A stretch of 22,620 nt of DNA from Kipferlia bialata (Eukaryota; Fornicata). The translations under genes and the position numbers were made by a program. The notes below the pieces were generated by a model. That model made no database searches, was not told where the DNA came from, and worked only from the letters and a program-made list of their open reading frames with translations. The stretch's first letter is position 1, and each line of letters begins with the position of its first letter. Positions 11,001-19,347 of this stretch are shown here, one piece after another. The stretch is from NCBI GenBank assembly GCA_003568945.1, contig BDIP01000070.1:10008-32627 (forward strand), given 5' to 3'.

Positions 11001-14000
11001 ACATAGTTCTGAGACATCCGTACTGACCCCATGTGCCTCCTACCTCCCCGTCAGCACCCTGCTAGCCCCCACCCTACTGGGAGAACCAGCTGTGTACAGG
11101 ATAGGGAGACCCACATCACAGGTATTGTTCATCTATATATCCACCTATCCATCTATATATACACCTCGCTCTCTGATACTGATACTGAGACTGGTAGGGA
11201 GACCCACATCTCAGGTACTTCCCATTCCCTAATAACATGTCCCTAATATGTAACACCACATATATGCATATACTGAGTATACTGTAAGAGAGTGTTGATA
11301 TCTAACCTCAGTCCAATGTCCCCATGGTCGACTGCCCCCCCATGACCTCTGTCACAGTGGCACATGGGTTTGGATCAAGGCTGATTAGCCCAGGGGCACT
11401 GCCAGGTATAGAGTATATGTATGCATTTGCGCACATATTGGGAACATATATTCTTGTATGGAAACACCAAGGAGCCGTTTGATTATAGGTGTATATACAA
11501 GTATGGTTGTCATTTGTATCCACTAGTCCGTAGTCCTCTCACAACCAGTCATGTTTGCTGGCAATGGCTCCTCCAAGGATGCCCTGGACGTAGTGGCCAC
11601 CCTGGACGTTGGCACAGTGGTCAAGAGCAGCAAGGACAAAGATGGTATGTGGTTTATATATGAGTCCCTTCACTATAACACCGTACATGTAGATATGTGT
11701 TACAGAGACTATATATGTATATATGATATATGTATACTAATGGTAGGCCGCAACGTCACCTTGGTATGGTATATGTATATAGTATGTATACTAATTGTAG
11801 GCCGCAACCTCCCTGTGGGTGTGTACAAGTGCATGGACACCTACCCCATATACATATATACATATATACAGTGTCTACAATATATTATAGATTAGACAAT
11901 GTACTAATGTACTAATGGTAGGTCGTAATCTCCCTGTTGGTGTGTACAAGTGCATGGACACCTACCCCATATATATTGTAGAGATAATATATATTGTAGA
12001 ATTATATATACAGATAATACCGACACTGATAGCAGGACGCGATCTCCCTGTGGGTGTGTACAAGTGCATGGACACCTACCCCAGTGCCCTTGCCCTGTCC
12101 TCACCCGGTCCATGCATGGCACAGCACACTATAATGCTTCCGCCAGGTGTGTATTTATATATATATATATATATATATGAATATATCTTACTATGTGTAC
12201 ATGTACTGCATTATGCTGCCACCAGGTGTGTGCTGTGATATCACATCACCCATTATATCATACCCTTTCTTGTCTCGCTATGTGTATACTATGTACTATA
12301 TAATGTTCTCACCCCAGGTGTCTCTGCCAGGGCCATGGCCTATCACAAGTCAACTGACTCCATTCTGCTGGCTGCATACACCACTAGGTATGGATAGTAT
12401 ATATACATATATATACATACATACATATATATGAATCTTATGTGACAAGTTATCCTGCTGGCTGCATACACCACGAGGTATTACGAATTTGTATTATATA
12501 CACATACGTATACAATAGTACTAGGAAGTATGATTGTATGCAGCATGGAGTGTTCAACCAAATTCTTTGTATTGACCATTGTATTCATAATCCCCATCTC
12601 ACCCTGCAGGATGGAGGTCAGAGAGCCAAGGTCCATACATATACACATTTGTATATATATGTATAGCAATGTTAATATTGTCAACAGTGTACTGTATAGT
12701 GACATATGTATATGTATAAACACACATCTCACCCTGCAGGATGGAGGTCAGAGAGCCCAGGTCAACTGCCAAGGACAACACCAGAGCCGCAGACGCCGCT
12801 AGGTACTACACTCATATATATATATGGCTAGGTACTATACTCAAATGTGTATATATATATATATATATAAATATAGTCTACATGTATAGTATTGCAAACA
12901 AGCTGAGAGCAGCAGACGCCGCTAGGTATGTTCTTAACGAGATGCATACACTATTCGTAAACTTTCGCTCCAAGTTTTCGTTGAAATTTCTCTGTCTTCC
13001 CTTTTGAATCGTTCTCAGTCCATCCCTGACCCTCTCTATTATTGGTTGTGAATTCATTCAAATCTCTCACCCCAGTCAGGCTGCCGAGGTTGCACAGGAG
13101 GCCAGGAATATGGGAATGTAAGTGCATTGGCAGTCACTCCATATTTATACGTAGAGAGATCCTTTCCTGCGCAATGGTTAATTCATTAGCTATTCTATGA
13201 CTGTAATTCATCTATCTCATCAGACCTTCTCCCCTGATGCATATAGTTTTGCATGTATGTACGCGCGTGTGTGTGTGATATGTGTTCTTACCCCTTTGGG
13301 AGCCCTCCGAGGCCTTAGCCCGTATACCTATATATATTCGTGAAACAGCATATGTACACATATATATTCGTTCAATGTCTGTATGATAATAATCTTACCC
13401 TTCAGGGAGCCCTCCGAGGCCCTTGCCCGTATGCCTATTGGTATATATATACACAAGTGAAAAACATTTTGAACTGAGTGTATATAATTGTTCTCAACCC
13501 TTAGGGAGCCCTCTGAGGCCTTAGCCCGTATACCTATATATATTCGTGTAACAACAAATATGTACACGTATATATGTATCGAATGTATGTATTATATTAG
13601 CCTTACCCTTCAGGGAGCCCTCCGAGGCCCTGGCCCGTATGCCCAAGGTGGAGAGGCCACCCAGTCCACCCCTGCACAGGACAAAGTGAGTGATAGCATG
13701 CTGTTGGCATAGATGTTGTATTGATTGAAGACCTGTTACAGTACACCCCCTCACCCCCAGTGCAGAGACATATCAATATCATATTCAGTATACTAGAGTA
13801 TATACTAAAGATAATACAGTACCTATAGTACCCCCTCACCCCCAGTGCCGAGAAGGAGTCAGACCCCGAGGCACTGCCCATGTATGCAAGGTGAGAACCC
13901 AGAAGTATACTATATACACTAATACTCTGTAGTGATAACTGTATATGTATATTGGTATATGTATATGTATATACAATTGGGAAGGAGTCAGACCCCGAGG

Positions 14001-15965
14001 CACTGCCCATGTATGCAAGGTATGGATAATACACGTCATATGTATATATATACTATATATATACTCTAAATATACAGTCAGTTTACCTACTATGTCTGTG
14101 TAATTATGAGGGAGACAGACCCCGAGGCGCTGTCCGTGTACTCGAGAGCATATGTGTATTGTACTATTACATGATTTGTATATATCCGGTTATACATGTT
14201 GCATCTTTGGTGTATGTCTCACCTTAGGGAGCAGCACCGCCTGATCCTGATCTCTGCCTCGACAGGAGAGGTCATGGACTCACACATGATGAGGTACTTT
14301 ATATACTGGCATTATGTGTATAGTATGCTAGATAGTGTACACATGCTCTCTGCCTAACCTCCCTAGGGCTCATATTTCTTCCATCTCACCCTCAGGTCTG
14401 CCTATGGCGAGGAGGTCACGTGCATTGCCTCTGGCAATGTCAGAGCGGCATTCCCACAGAGACTGGGTACGATTAGTATACATATCATTGTTGATACCCC
14501 TACACATATATACACATGTTCATAGATATCAGAGCGGCATTCCCACAGAGACTCGGTACGATGAAGTATCAGTGACTATCACTATGTATTGCTTGGATGG
14601 TGTATCCATCTCTCATCCCCCAGGTGCCCATTGGCGCCCTGCCGCTGACATGCTGGATGCATTTGGAAGGGTTGATAGGAGGTAAGAGTCAATATGGTAT
14701 ACTGCATAGCATGTATATTTACACACACACATATATACACAAATTCATATACGTGTATACATTATGTATATGTCCTATATATCATATGCCACTGACATGC
14801 TGGATGCAGTTGGAAGGGTCAACAGGAGGTATGGTATCACCAAGTTGTCAACATACACAACACTCTCTAGGATTGACCGTATTCACTTCTACATGATTGA
14901 GTATTTAATAGTCTTTGTAGTATATGATCTTCATACTCCTAGGAACCGATCCGGCACTGAGGTCGATGGCCTCTATATTATATTGCTAACAGATATGTAC
15001 TATATATTGTACTCGCTTAGGAACCGTGCAGGCACTGAGGCCGGTGCCATGTTGAGACTATACTACATATATGTATATATATATATATATAAATATATAT
15101 ATGTATTAGTACTATTATATACAATTATTATATACTGTTTTCTTACTCCTAGAAACCGAGCTGGCACTGAGGCCGGTGCCATGCTGAGACTGGCCTTCCT
15201 GGGTGGTAACAGACTGACAGACCAGTGGAAGGAGGTGCTGGTGGTAGGAACTGCATTGGTACAAGGTATGTCTTTTGATGTATATGATGTATTGTATATA
15301 TACAGTATATGTATATATACATTGGGTATATGTAGACAGACCAGTGGAAGGAGGTGCTGGTGGTGGGCACTACACTAGGGCAAGGTATGTGTTATGTGTG
15401 TATATTTTTTTGTTGTGGGATGGGGGGGGGGGGGGGGATAAAAAGATTTTTTTAAAAAAAATTTTTTATCCTCTATTGTATATATACATATGCATATATA
15501 TGGATCATGGGGCTCACTGTTAGGGAGGCCCCCAGTAGTGGGTAGACAAACACTGGTCAGTACTGACACCTGTAGTGACTGGTAGTGACTGGTAGTGACT
15601 GGTAGTGACTAGTCAAGGACAGGGCAGACAGCACCCATTGGCCAGGTACTCTATATACATGTATACACCTATATACATGTATATTATGTATTACAATACT
15701 TTCTCTCTCCTTCAATGTTTTCGTCACTGTATACACACACATATATATATATAAATACACACACACACACGCGCACACACACACACACACATATATATAT
15801 ATACATGTATAGACACACATACGTCCTCACCCTCGCTCTTGCTGTGCTTTGTCTATATGTGTCATAGTCATACCACTCACCCAGGCCCTACCCCACTAGA
15901 TGCACAGTTCATTGCACCACAAGACGGGCGGGGACAGAGAGAGAGAGGCACCCTCGAGGGGGAAG
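2348..15965 (+). CDS. CPSF1: CPSF160/CFT1-like cleavage and polyadenylation factor subunit, central portion, about 41 exons
   Basis: Joining about 41 short exons gives roughly 1,100 codons resembling the middle of CPSF160 (human CPSF1, yeast Cft1), the beta-propeller scaffold that helps recognise the poly(A) signal. Landmarks in family order: GGLLTLLKG then LPISNMFEMER (family 'GALSVL...FELPGCYDMWTV'); LFVARANGTKCFAAVTDL (family 'FLILSREDSTMILQTG'); VVVQITPSGVHVIEA (family 'YIVQVSPLGIRLLEG'); STLCVLLSTRNGSVLAYDL (family 'HWCLLVRENGTMEIYQL'); an acidic and Lys/Ser-rich linker; YMPVALTSGEQMLYRL (family 'YLLVHVDQELLIYEAF'); AFDFSGGYLCIG; ARAMAYHKSTDSILLAAYT (family 'AHYVAYHVESKVYAVAT'); HRLILISASTGEVMDSH; EEVTCIASG (family 'EHVTCMKTVSL'); KEVLVVGTALVQG (family 'KGYVAAGTCLMQG'). 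The N-terminal third and nearly all of the CPSF_A C-terminal domain are absent. DDB1 and SF3B3 share the fold but fit the linker and wording less well. Family strings are from memory, not a search. Confidence 0.72.
2478..2506 (+). repeat. Acceptor-end copy of exon 2613-2670
   Basis: The CAG acceptor and the coding start DRQASATN are repeated in the upstream intron, about 130 bp before the true exon. Confidence 0.85.
3451..3480 (+). repeat. Donor-end copy of exon 3342-3397
   Basis: The end of the exon (EAKSRHIK with GTGTAC donor) is repeated with substitutions about 77 bp downstream, in the intron. Confidence 0.82.
3969..4192 (+). repeat. Three donor-end copies of exon 3844-3917
   Basis: The LALYSTAKTKPR-AG/GTA exon end (3880-3920) recurs at 3969-4006, 4064-4098 and 4151-4192. 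Each retains a GTATAT, GTATGC or GTACAT donor. Spacing is about 86-95 bp. The third copy is nearly identical to the original, including the codon for K. Confidence 0.9.
4243..4280 (+). repeat. Copy of the start of exon 4347-4410
   Basis: The CLFVARANGT coding segment is repeated about 100 bp upstream of the true exon; the acceptor is degraded. Confidence 0.8.
4700..4884 (+). repeat. Two acceptor-end copies of exon 4939-5043
   Basis: LVTSYETPMMPYV with its TAG acceptor recurs at about 4827-4884 and more weakly at 4700-4745. Both lie upstream of the true exon and are separated by (TA)n. Confidence 0.87.
5094..5160 (+). repeat. Donor-end copy of exon 4939-5043
   Basis: About 55 nt of the exon end (TLGMASPYRDVVVQ with a donor GTATGT) are repeated in the next intron, so this exon has echoes on both sides. 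Confidence 0.88.
5381..5516 (+). repeat. Two acceptor-end copies of exon 5575-5657
   Basis: The CTAG acceptor with GTMTSYRGVV is repeated at 5381-5420 and 5467-5516. The copies are upstream of the real exon and spaced by about 80-110 bp. Confidence 0.9.
5692..5840 (+). repeat. Two donor-end copies of exon 5575-5657
   Basis: About 47 nt coding ATSDSVIATVERLPK plus a GTATAT or GTAAGT donor recur at 5692-5750 and 5786-5840. Most differences are in third codon positions. Confidence 0.9.
6571..6731 (+). repeat. Two acceptor-end copies of exon 6840-6948
   Basis: The CAG acceptor with STLCVLLSTRN recurs at 6571-6610 and 6687-6731, before the true exon at 6840. Period about 115-145 bp. Confidence 0.9.
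7534..7706 (+). repeat. Two donor-end copies of exon 7393-7457 that each have their own acceptor
   Basis: TVPMSHAQYSME plus donor recurs twice, 125 bp apart. In each copy the sequence just upstream reads TATGTACAG, giving a complete 38-nt mini-exon with acceptor and donor (7544-7581 and 7669-7706). Inclusion of either one would shift the frame. Confidence 0.9.
7981..8050 (+). repeat. Donor-end copy of exon 7860-7922 preceded by (GA)n
   Basis: RLAK, GEEGK and the AE-GTATGA donor are repeated, with a 9-nt deletion relative to the exon, after a (GA)n run of about 20 nt. Confidence 0.87.
8091..8145 (+). repeat. Acceptor-end copy of exon 8218-8300
   Basis: The CAG acceptor and PEPLFGVYSATLHY are repeated almost perfectly over about 45 nt, 127 bp before the true exon. 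Confidence 0.9.
8741..8890 (+). repeat. Two acceptor-end copies of exon 8948-9018
   Basis: The CCCCAG acceptor with PTRPV(I/L)D is repeated at 8741-8780 and 8851-8890 before the true exon; spacing about 107 and 93 bp. Confidence 0.88.
9158..9192 (+). repeat. Donor-end copy of exon 8948-9018
   Basis: SRKGEGK with a GTATGC donor is repeated about 170 bp downstream. Confidence 0.82.
9476..9515 (+). repeat. Acceptor-end copy of exon 9589-9681
   Basis: The CCCAG acceptor with VVEEDLPP coding sequence is repeated about 107 bp upstream, after a (CT)n tract. Confidence 0.87.
9862..10645 (+). repeat. Seven-unit array of the exon 10601-10697 acceptor end, about 115 bp period
   Basis: A 44-nt segment (AG acceptor, then (A/G)HTSSAEADPTEHP) occurs at about 9862, 9974, 10092, 10207, 10369, 10480 and 10595. 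Only the last runs on into a full exon (LLKKAIPGSLFLLSS). The first copy is the most diverged. The spacer sequences, made of TATACCAGTGTAGTCTATAC-like and (TA)n motifs, are also shared between neighbouring units. The N gap lies between copies four and five. Confidence 0.93.
10293..10331. other. Assembly gap, 39 N
   Basis: Thirty-nine N lie inside the array of exon-edge copies at 9862-10645. The interval between the fourth and fifth copies is about 162 bp instead of about 115, so the estimated gap size may not be real and one or more units may be missing. Confidence 0.98.
10771..10812 (+). repeat. Donor-end copy of exon 10601-10697
   Basis: PGS(L/M)FLLSSAAAG with a GTACTG donor is repeated after a GAGAGATAGT repeat. 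It starts with its own CCAG acceptor-like site, and 33 nt between the two signals would keep the phase. Confidence 0.85.
11191..11220 (+). repeat. Donor-end copy of exon 11007-11121
   Basis: GRPTSQ with a GTACTT donor is repeated about 95 bp downstream of the true donor. Confidence 0.82.
11738..11975 (+). repeat. Three acceptor-end copies of exon 12036-12146
   Basis: The acceptor and GRNLPVGVYKCMDTYP recur at 11797-11850 and 11919-11975 with near identity over about 50 nt, and more briefly at 11738-11766. The copies are upstream of the true exon; spacing about 55-120 bp. Confidence 0.9.
12205..12480 (+). repeat. Donor-end copies after exons 12036-12146 and 12318-12387
   Basis: At 12205-12232 the segment IMLPPG with a GTGTGT donor repeats the end of exon 12036-12146. 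At 12448-12480 the segment ILLAAYTTR with a GTATTA donor repeats the end of exon 12318-12387. Confidence 0.83.
12592..12928 (+). repeat. Copies of both edges of exon 12740-12802
   Basis: The acceptor side (ACCCTGCAG then MEVREPRS) is repeated upstream at 12592-12636. The donor side (RAADAAR with GTATGT) is repeated downstream at 12896-12928. The exon therefore shows the general rule on both sides. Confidence 0.88.
13287..13540 (+). repeat. Three acceptor-end copies of exon 13614-13685
   Basis: EPSEALAR(M/I)P, with or without a CAG or TAG acceptor, recurs at 13287-13332, 13393-13440 and 13491-13540. All precede the true exon, at spacings of about 106, 98 and 120 bp. Confidence 0.9.
13740..14150 (+). 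repeat. Copies of both edges of exon 13846-13890
   Basis: The acceptor side (CTCACCCCCAG then NAE) is echoed at 13740-13768. The donor side (EKESDPEALPMYAR with GTATGG) is echoed almost exactly at 13978-14022. A further decayed copy at 14108-14150 has lost the donor. Confidence 0.87.
14523..14832 (+). repeat. Donor-end copies after exons 14396-14466 and 14624-14681
   Basis: At 14523-14556 the segment VRAAFPQRLG with the GTACGA donor is repeated. At 14786-14832 the segment ATDMLDAVGRVNRR with a GTATGG donor repeats the end of exon 14624-14681. Confidence 0.87.
14934..15386 (+). repeat. Copies of both edges of exon 15153-15265
   Basis: The acceptor side (CCTAG then RNR(A/S)GTEAG) is repeated at 14934-14972 and 15013-15057. 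The donor side (TDQWKEVLVVGTTLGQG with GTATGT) is repeated at 15331-15386 with its own TGTAG acceptor-like site, but entering there would leave the frame. Confidence 0.89.
15422..15471. repeat. Poly-G tract followed by an A/T palindrome
   Basis: A G16 run (15422-15437) passes into an inverted repeat, GGATAAAAA ... TTTTTATCC (15436-15471), whose centre is T7A8. It could fold into a hairpin. It sits right after the last exon with clear CPSF160 likeness, so an assembly join is worth considering. Confidence 0.75.
15574..15615. repeat. Short tandem repeat, 10-bp unit TAGTGACTGG
   Basis: About four copies of a 10-bp unit occur within the non-coding stretch 15387-15884. The rest of that stretch holds (CA)n and (TA)n and no exon that I can place in frame. 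Confidence 0.85.
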
Positions 15966-16366
15966 GTATGGTACATGTACATATACACACACTATATCCA
16001 CCAAGTATAAGGGGAGAGGGAGGCATACTAGAGGGGGGAAGTGGGTATATATATATATATATGTGTATAGACACTCTTCATATCTACTATATATGTATGG
16101 AGACAGAGAGGTATCCTCTAGGGGGAAGGTATGGTACATATATGTATAAGTATATCTACATGTGTGAGTATATACACTAAATATCATTAAGCACATGTAT
16201 AGTATATATATACATACACACTATATATTGAGACAGAGAGGCATCCTCGAGGGGGAAGGTGGGTATATATGTGTGTGCGAGTATTTGTATGTGGCTACGC
16301 AATATATATCCACTATATATTTCTATATGGGGACAGAGAGGTATCCTCGAGGGGTAAGGTGGTAAA
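15940..16366 (+). repeat. Donor-end array of exon 15885-15965, four further copies
   Basis: The GQRERGTLEGE exon end and the following GAAGGTATGGTACAT-like donor region recur at about 16003-16050, 16097-16132, 16228-16266 and 16325-16366. Because each has two overlapping GT donors, the true donor is ambiguous. From 16367 to 16810 there are microsatellites and no clear exon, apart from the possible 16643-16680. Confidence 0.8.
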
Positions 16367-16380
16367 TGTATTTGTTTATT

Positions 16381-16425
<45 letters not shown>

Positions 16426-16814
16426 GTAATTGTTTATATACATAAGAAGATACATAAACACTATATACTATATACATACTATATACATACTATATGTATG
16501 TGGAGTCAGAGTGGTATTGTCGATGAGTATATGTATATATGTATACACACCATGTATATGCTTCTGTGATGGCTTGTGGATGTATACTAAGAATGACAGT
16601 GTGTATATGTACAGTAAGGTTATGTATACCCCTTTATTTCAGGATTGTAGAGTGGTGGTGTTTGTATATGTGTATGCATAGGTATATCTGTATTCAGTAT
16701 ATATTTGTGTTCATGGTGGCCATTTGTGCCTCAAGTCTTCTCCCACCTTGTTCCGTGTGACATACGGTCTCTCATTGATATAGATAGTATATCTATACCT
16801 ATTCTCACCCCCAG

Positions 16815-19314
16815 ACCCGGCCCCACACTGAAACCAAGGGTACTGAGAGGCCCCGACCCAAGGGCACTGTCAAGACCAAGGGCCCCCAGGAGAAGGTATG
16901 TAGGCATCTCTGTCTATATACACCCTCTGCTACTGTCTCTCTGTTACACTGTGTCTCTCTCTCTGTAATACCTATCTCACCCCAGAGACGGCCAGCTACA
17001 ACAAGAGAGAGAGAGAACGGACAGAGTCCCTCTTGGAAGAAGGAGGTGATGACATACACATGTATTTCTTGTATTGCTGCTCGGTATTGCTTCTTGGTAT
17101 TATCCCGGTGAAGTGTTTCTTGGATATAGTATTGTATATATATATATATGTATACACACATATATATATATACATACTGCGTACTTTCACCCATCTTCTT
17201 TGACGTGCCTCACCCTAGCCCCAGAACAGGACTGACACTCTCCGCAGCATGACCCACGTGACAGGTGCATATGTCAAGACGATCACCAAGGTGGGGGTGG
17301 TGGGGACTGTTTCTATGTATATATTTGCATGTATATTAGTGACTGACTGGGTTTGTCAAGGTGCTCCCCTCTGACCCTAGGAACCGGCGCCTGGTAGGAC
17401 GGAACTCCTAAAGGTGTTGTACCCACAGGCCGGAGGTGTGTATAGCCAAGTGTTCTTGATATATATCACATCTTAGGATGTATTCATCCTCATGCTCTTC
17501 GTATCGAGTGCTGCTGTACCCTTCAATCTCATCTACATACACCCTACCTCTGATTGCAATGTACAGTGTCTGACTCCAGCTGATCTGAGTCTGCTGTCTG
17601 TCTATGTAGCGGACCTTTACCGGGGTATCGAGCGTCCTGACCTCTCGGCAAAGACTGACGTCCTCAAGGTATGAAGTTTTATGTATATTATATATGCATT
17701 GTAGACCATGTTATCAGTCTCTGATACAGCAGACATTGAGGTGGGAGATTGGACAGGATGTGTGGTTATTGGCTATATCTGATGCACCCTCATCACAGGA
17801 ACAGATGGAGGCAATCACTGTGGCCCAAGAGAGTCTCAGACACATATCTCTCACGGGACTGTACATTCAGAAAGAGGTATCGGTTTTAGTTTCACTATTG
17901 TACTATATACTAGTGTTTATATATATGAGTGTATACGTTCATGCCAATATTTTGACAGATTCTGACACACCGACAAGATGGATTAGTGTTAACAGCACTT
18001 GTATGTATATGTATATGTGTATACCTTAGAAATCATTAATTGATACTGAGAGATAGATACTTGTATCAGTATTGACATTCCATGTTTCTATGTAACGGGT
18101 ACTGCGCAGATTCATTCTAGAGAGTGACAGTCCCACATACCCAGTAATTGTGTGATATGCTATTTATTGCCCTCTCCTATTCTCACCCAGTGTAAGGATG
18201 CCAGTTTTTGGAACGGCACAGTAGGGGCTCCGGTGAAGAGGTACAGCTATACTCCTACTTGTGTTCATTGTATTGTTTCGAATGTTCCACCTTTGCATTG
18301 TATTCTGATATTATCACAACCACTATACCAATGTACTGATGCACTTATGTATAGATATTATGATACATGTATCATGTCACCTGATCCCAGTTTCAAGGAT
18401 GAGGTTGTGTCCAGGGTGGAGGAACTGAAGAGGGTGGTGGCAGAGGGGCAGAGACAGCTCGAGGTGAGGACTGGGATGGGTATATGGAGAAATTGTCGTT
18501 TGGATATTGTATTATTAGGATACGTAGCTGTTATACTGGCAATATGCACACATATCTGTGTTTTGGGTATTAATTCTATCGAGTATGGTGTCCATTTGAC
18601 TGATATTCAGGAGATCCGTGTCTACAGTGAGGGAGTCCTTACCATGAACGCACTCCTAGAGACCTACGAGGCCACCGACAAGTCTGAGCAGGTATTAGCA
18701 GTGTAGTGTAGTATAGTACTCAGTATAGGCAGTGAACGGGTGGTGAGTATTCTATATGTGTGCCTAGCCCTAACCACAGGAACACATCTCAGCCCTTCTG
18801 GAGGCCTCAGATCCAGAGATCGTGGGGGGTGTCGACGAGGTGTGTTCATTCGACCTCTCTCTTATGTGACTGTAGTATACTATCATGTACTTCACACTTT
18901 ACTCATGTTCAGGTCGTTGATCGTCTCGTCAAGAGTGTTGCCCCAACTCTAACTAGACTGACAGAGGTCTGCACACTACTCGGTGGTACGTCCATTCTAA
19001 CATTGCCTGTTATATATATGTCTGCAGAACAGATCATATGTATGTCAATTATATATATGCATTCTATTCTGTGTGCCTACATGAACCTAGTTGACCTGTG
19101 TGTCTTTGCAACCTGTGTTCTCCCCCTCACCCACCAGAGGAGGCCCTTGAACTACTCGGTCATACCAACGTCGCCCATGCCCAGAGACTGGAGGAACTCA
19201 ACACAGAGTACGGTGCAGCTATGTATATACTTGTCTCACAATATACAGTGATATATCATACTGGATTTTCATCTTCACCAGCACCTAGCCCCTTGTATCA
19301 ACTGGCTAAATATG

Positions 19315-19347
<33 letters not shown>

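Larger units (their letters stand above)
10601..15965 (+). other. CPSF1: CPSF160-like gene, exon map part 3, with one frame conflict
   Basis: Exons: 10601-10697, 10879-10911, 11007-11121, 11312-11405, 11534-11644, 12036-12146, 12318-12387, 12740-12802, 13076-13117, 13614-13685, 13846-13890, 14228-14293, 14396-14466, 14624-14681, 15153-15265 and tentatively 15885-15965. The phase after 10911 does not fit the open frame of 11007-11121; all other junctions do. Exon 15885-15965 (PTPLDAQFIAPQDGRGQRER) joins in phase after VVGTALVQG but has little family likeness. Beyond 15965 I found no exon coding the KVLYE...GPVTAL and later blades expected of the CPSF_A domain. A possible 38-nt piece at 16643-16680 reads DCRVVVFVYVYA in one frame, recalling 'GRILIMDV', but is unproven. 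Confidence 0.65.

Noticed and set aside
14764-15378. A 204-codon open frame read straight through introns on the plus strand
   Set aside because: It crosses clear GT-AG introns and contains the same exon edge three times; the spliced exons 14624-14681 and 15153-15265 explain the coding part.
16366-16640. Open frames full of Tyr and Ile at 16366-16640
   Set aside because: They are translations of (TA)n and ATAC repeats with no codon bias or exon-like composition.
17699-17800. Possible extra exon reading CRPCYQSLIQQTLRW between 17668 and 17799
   Set aside because: Exons 17580-17668 and 17799-17876 join in phase without it, and it has no good donor.
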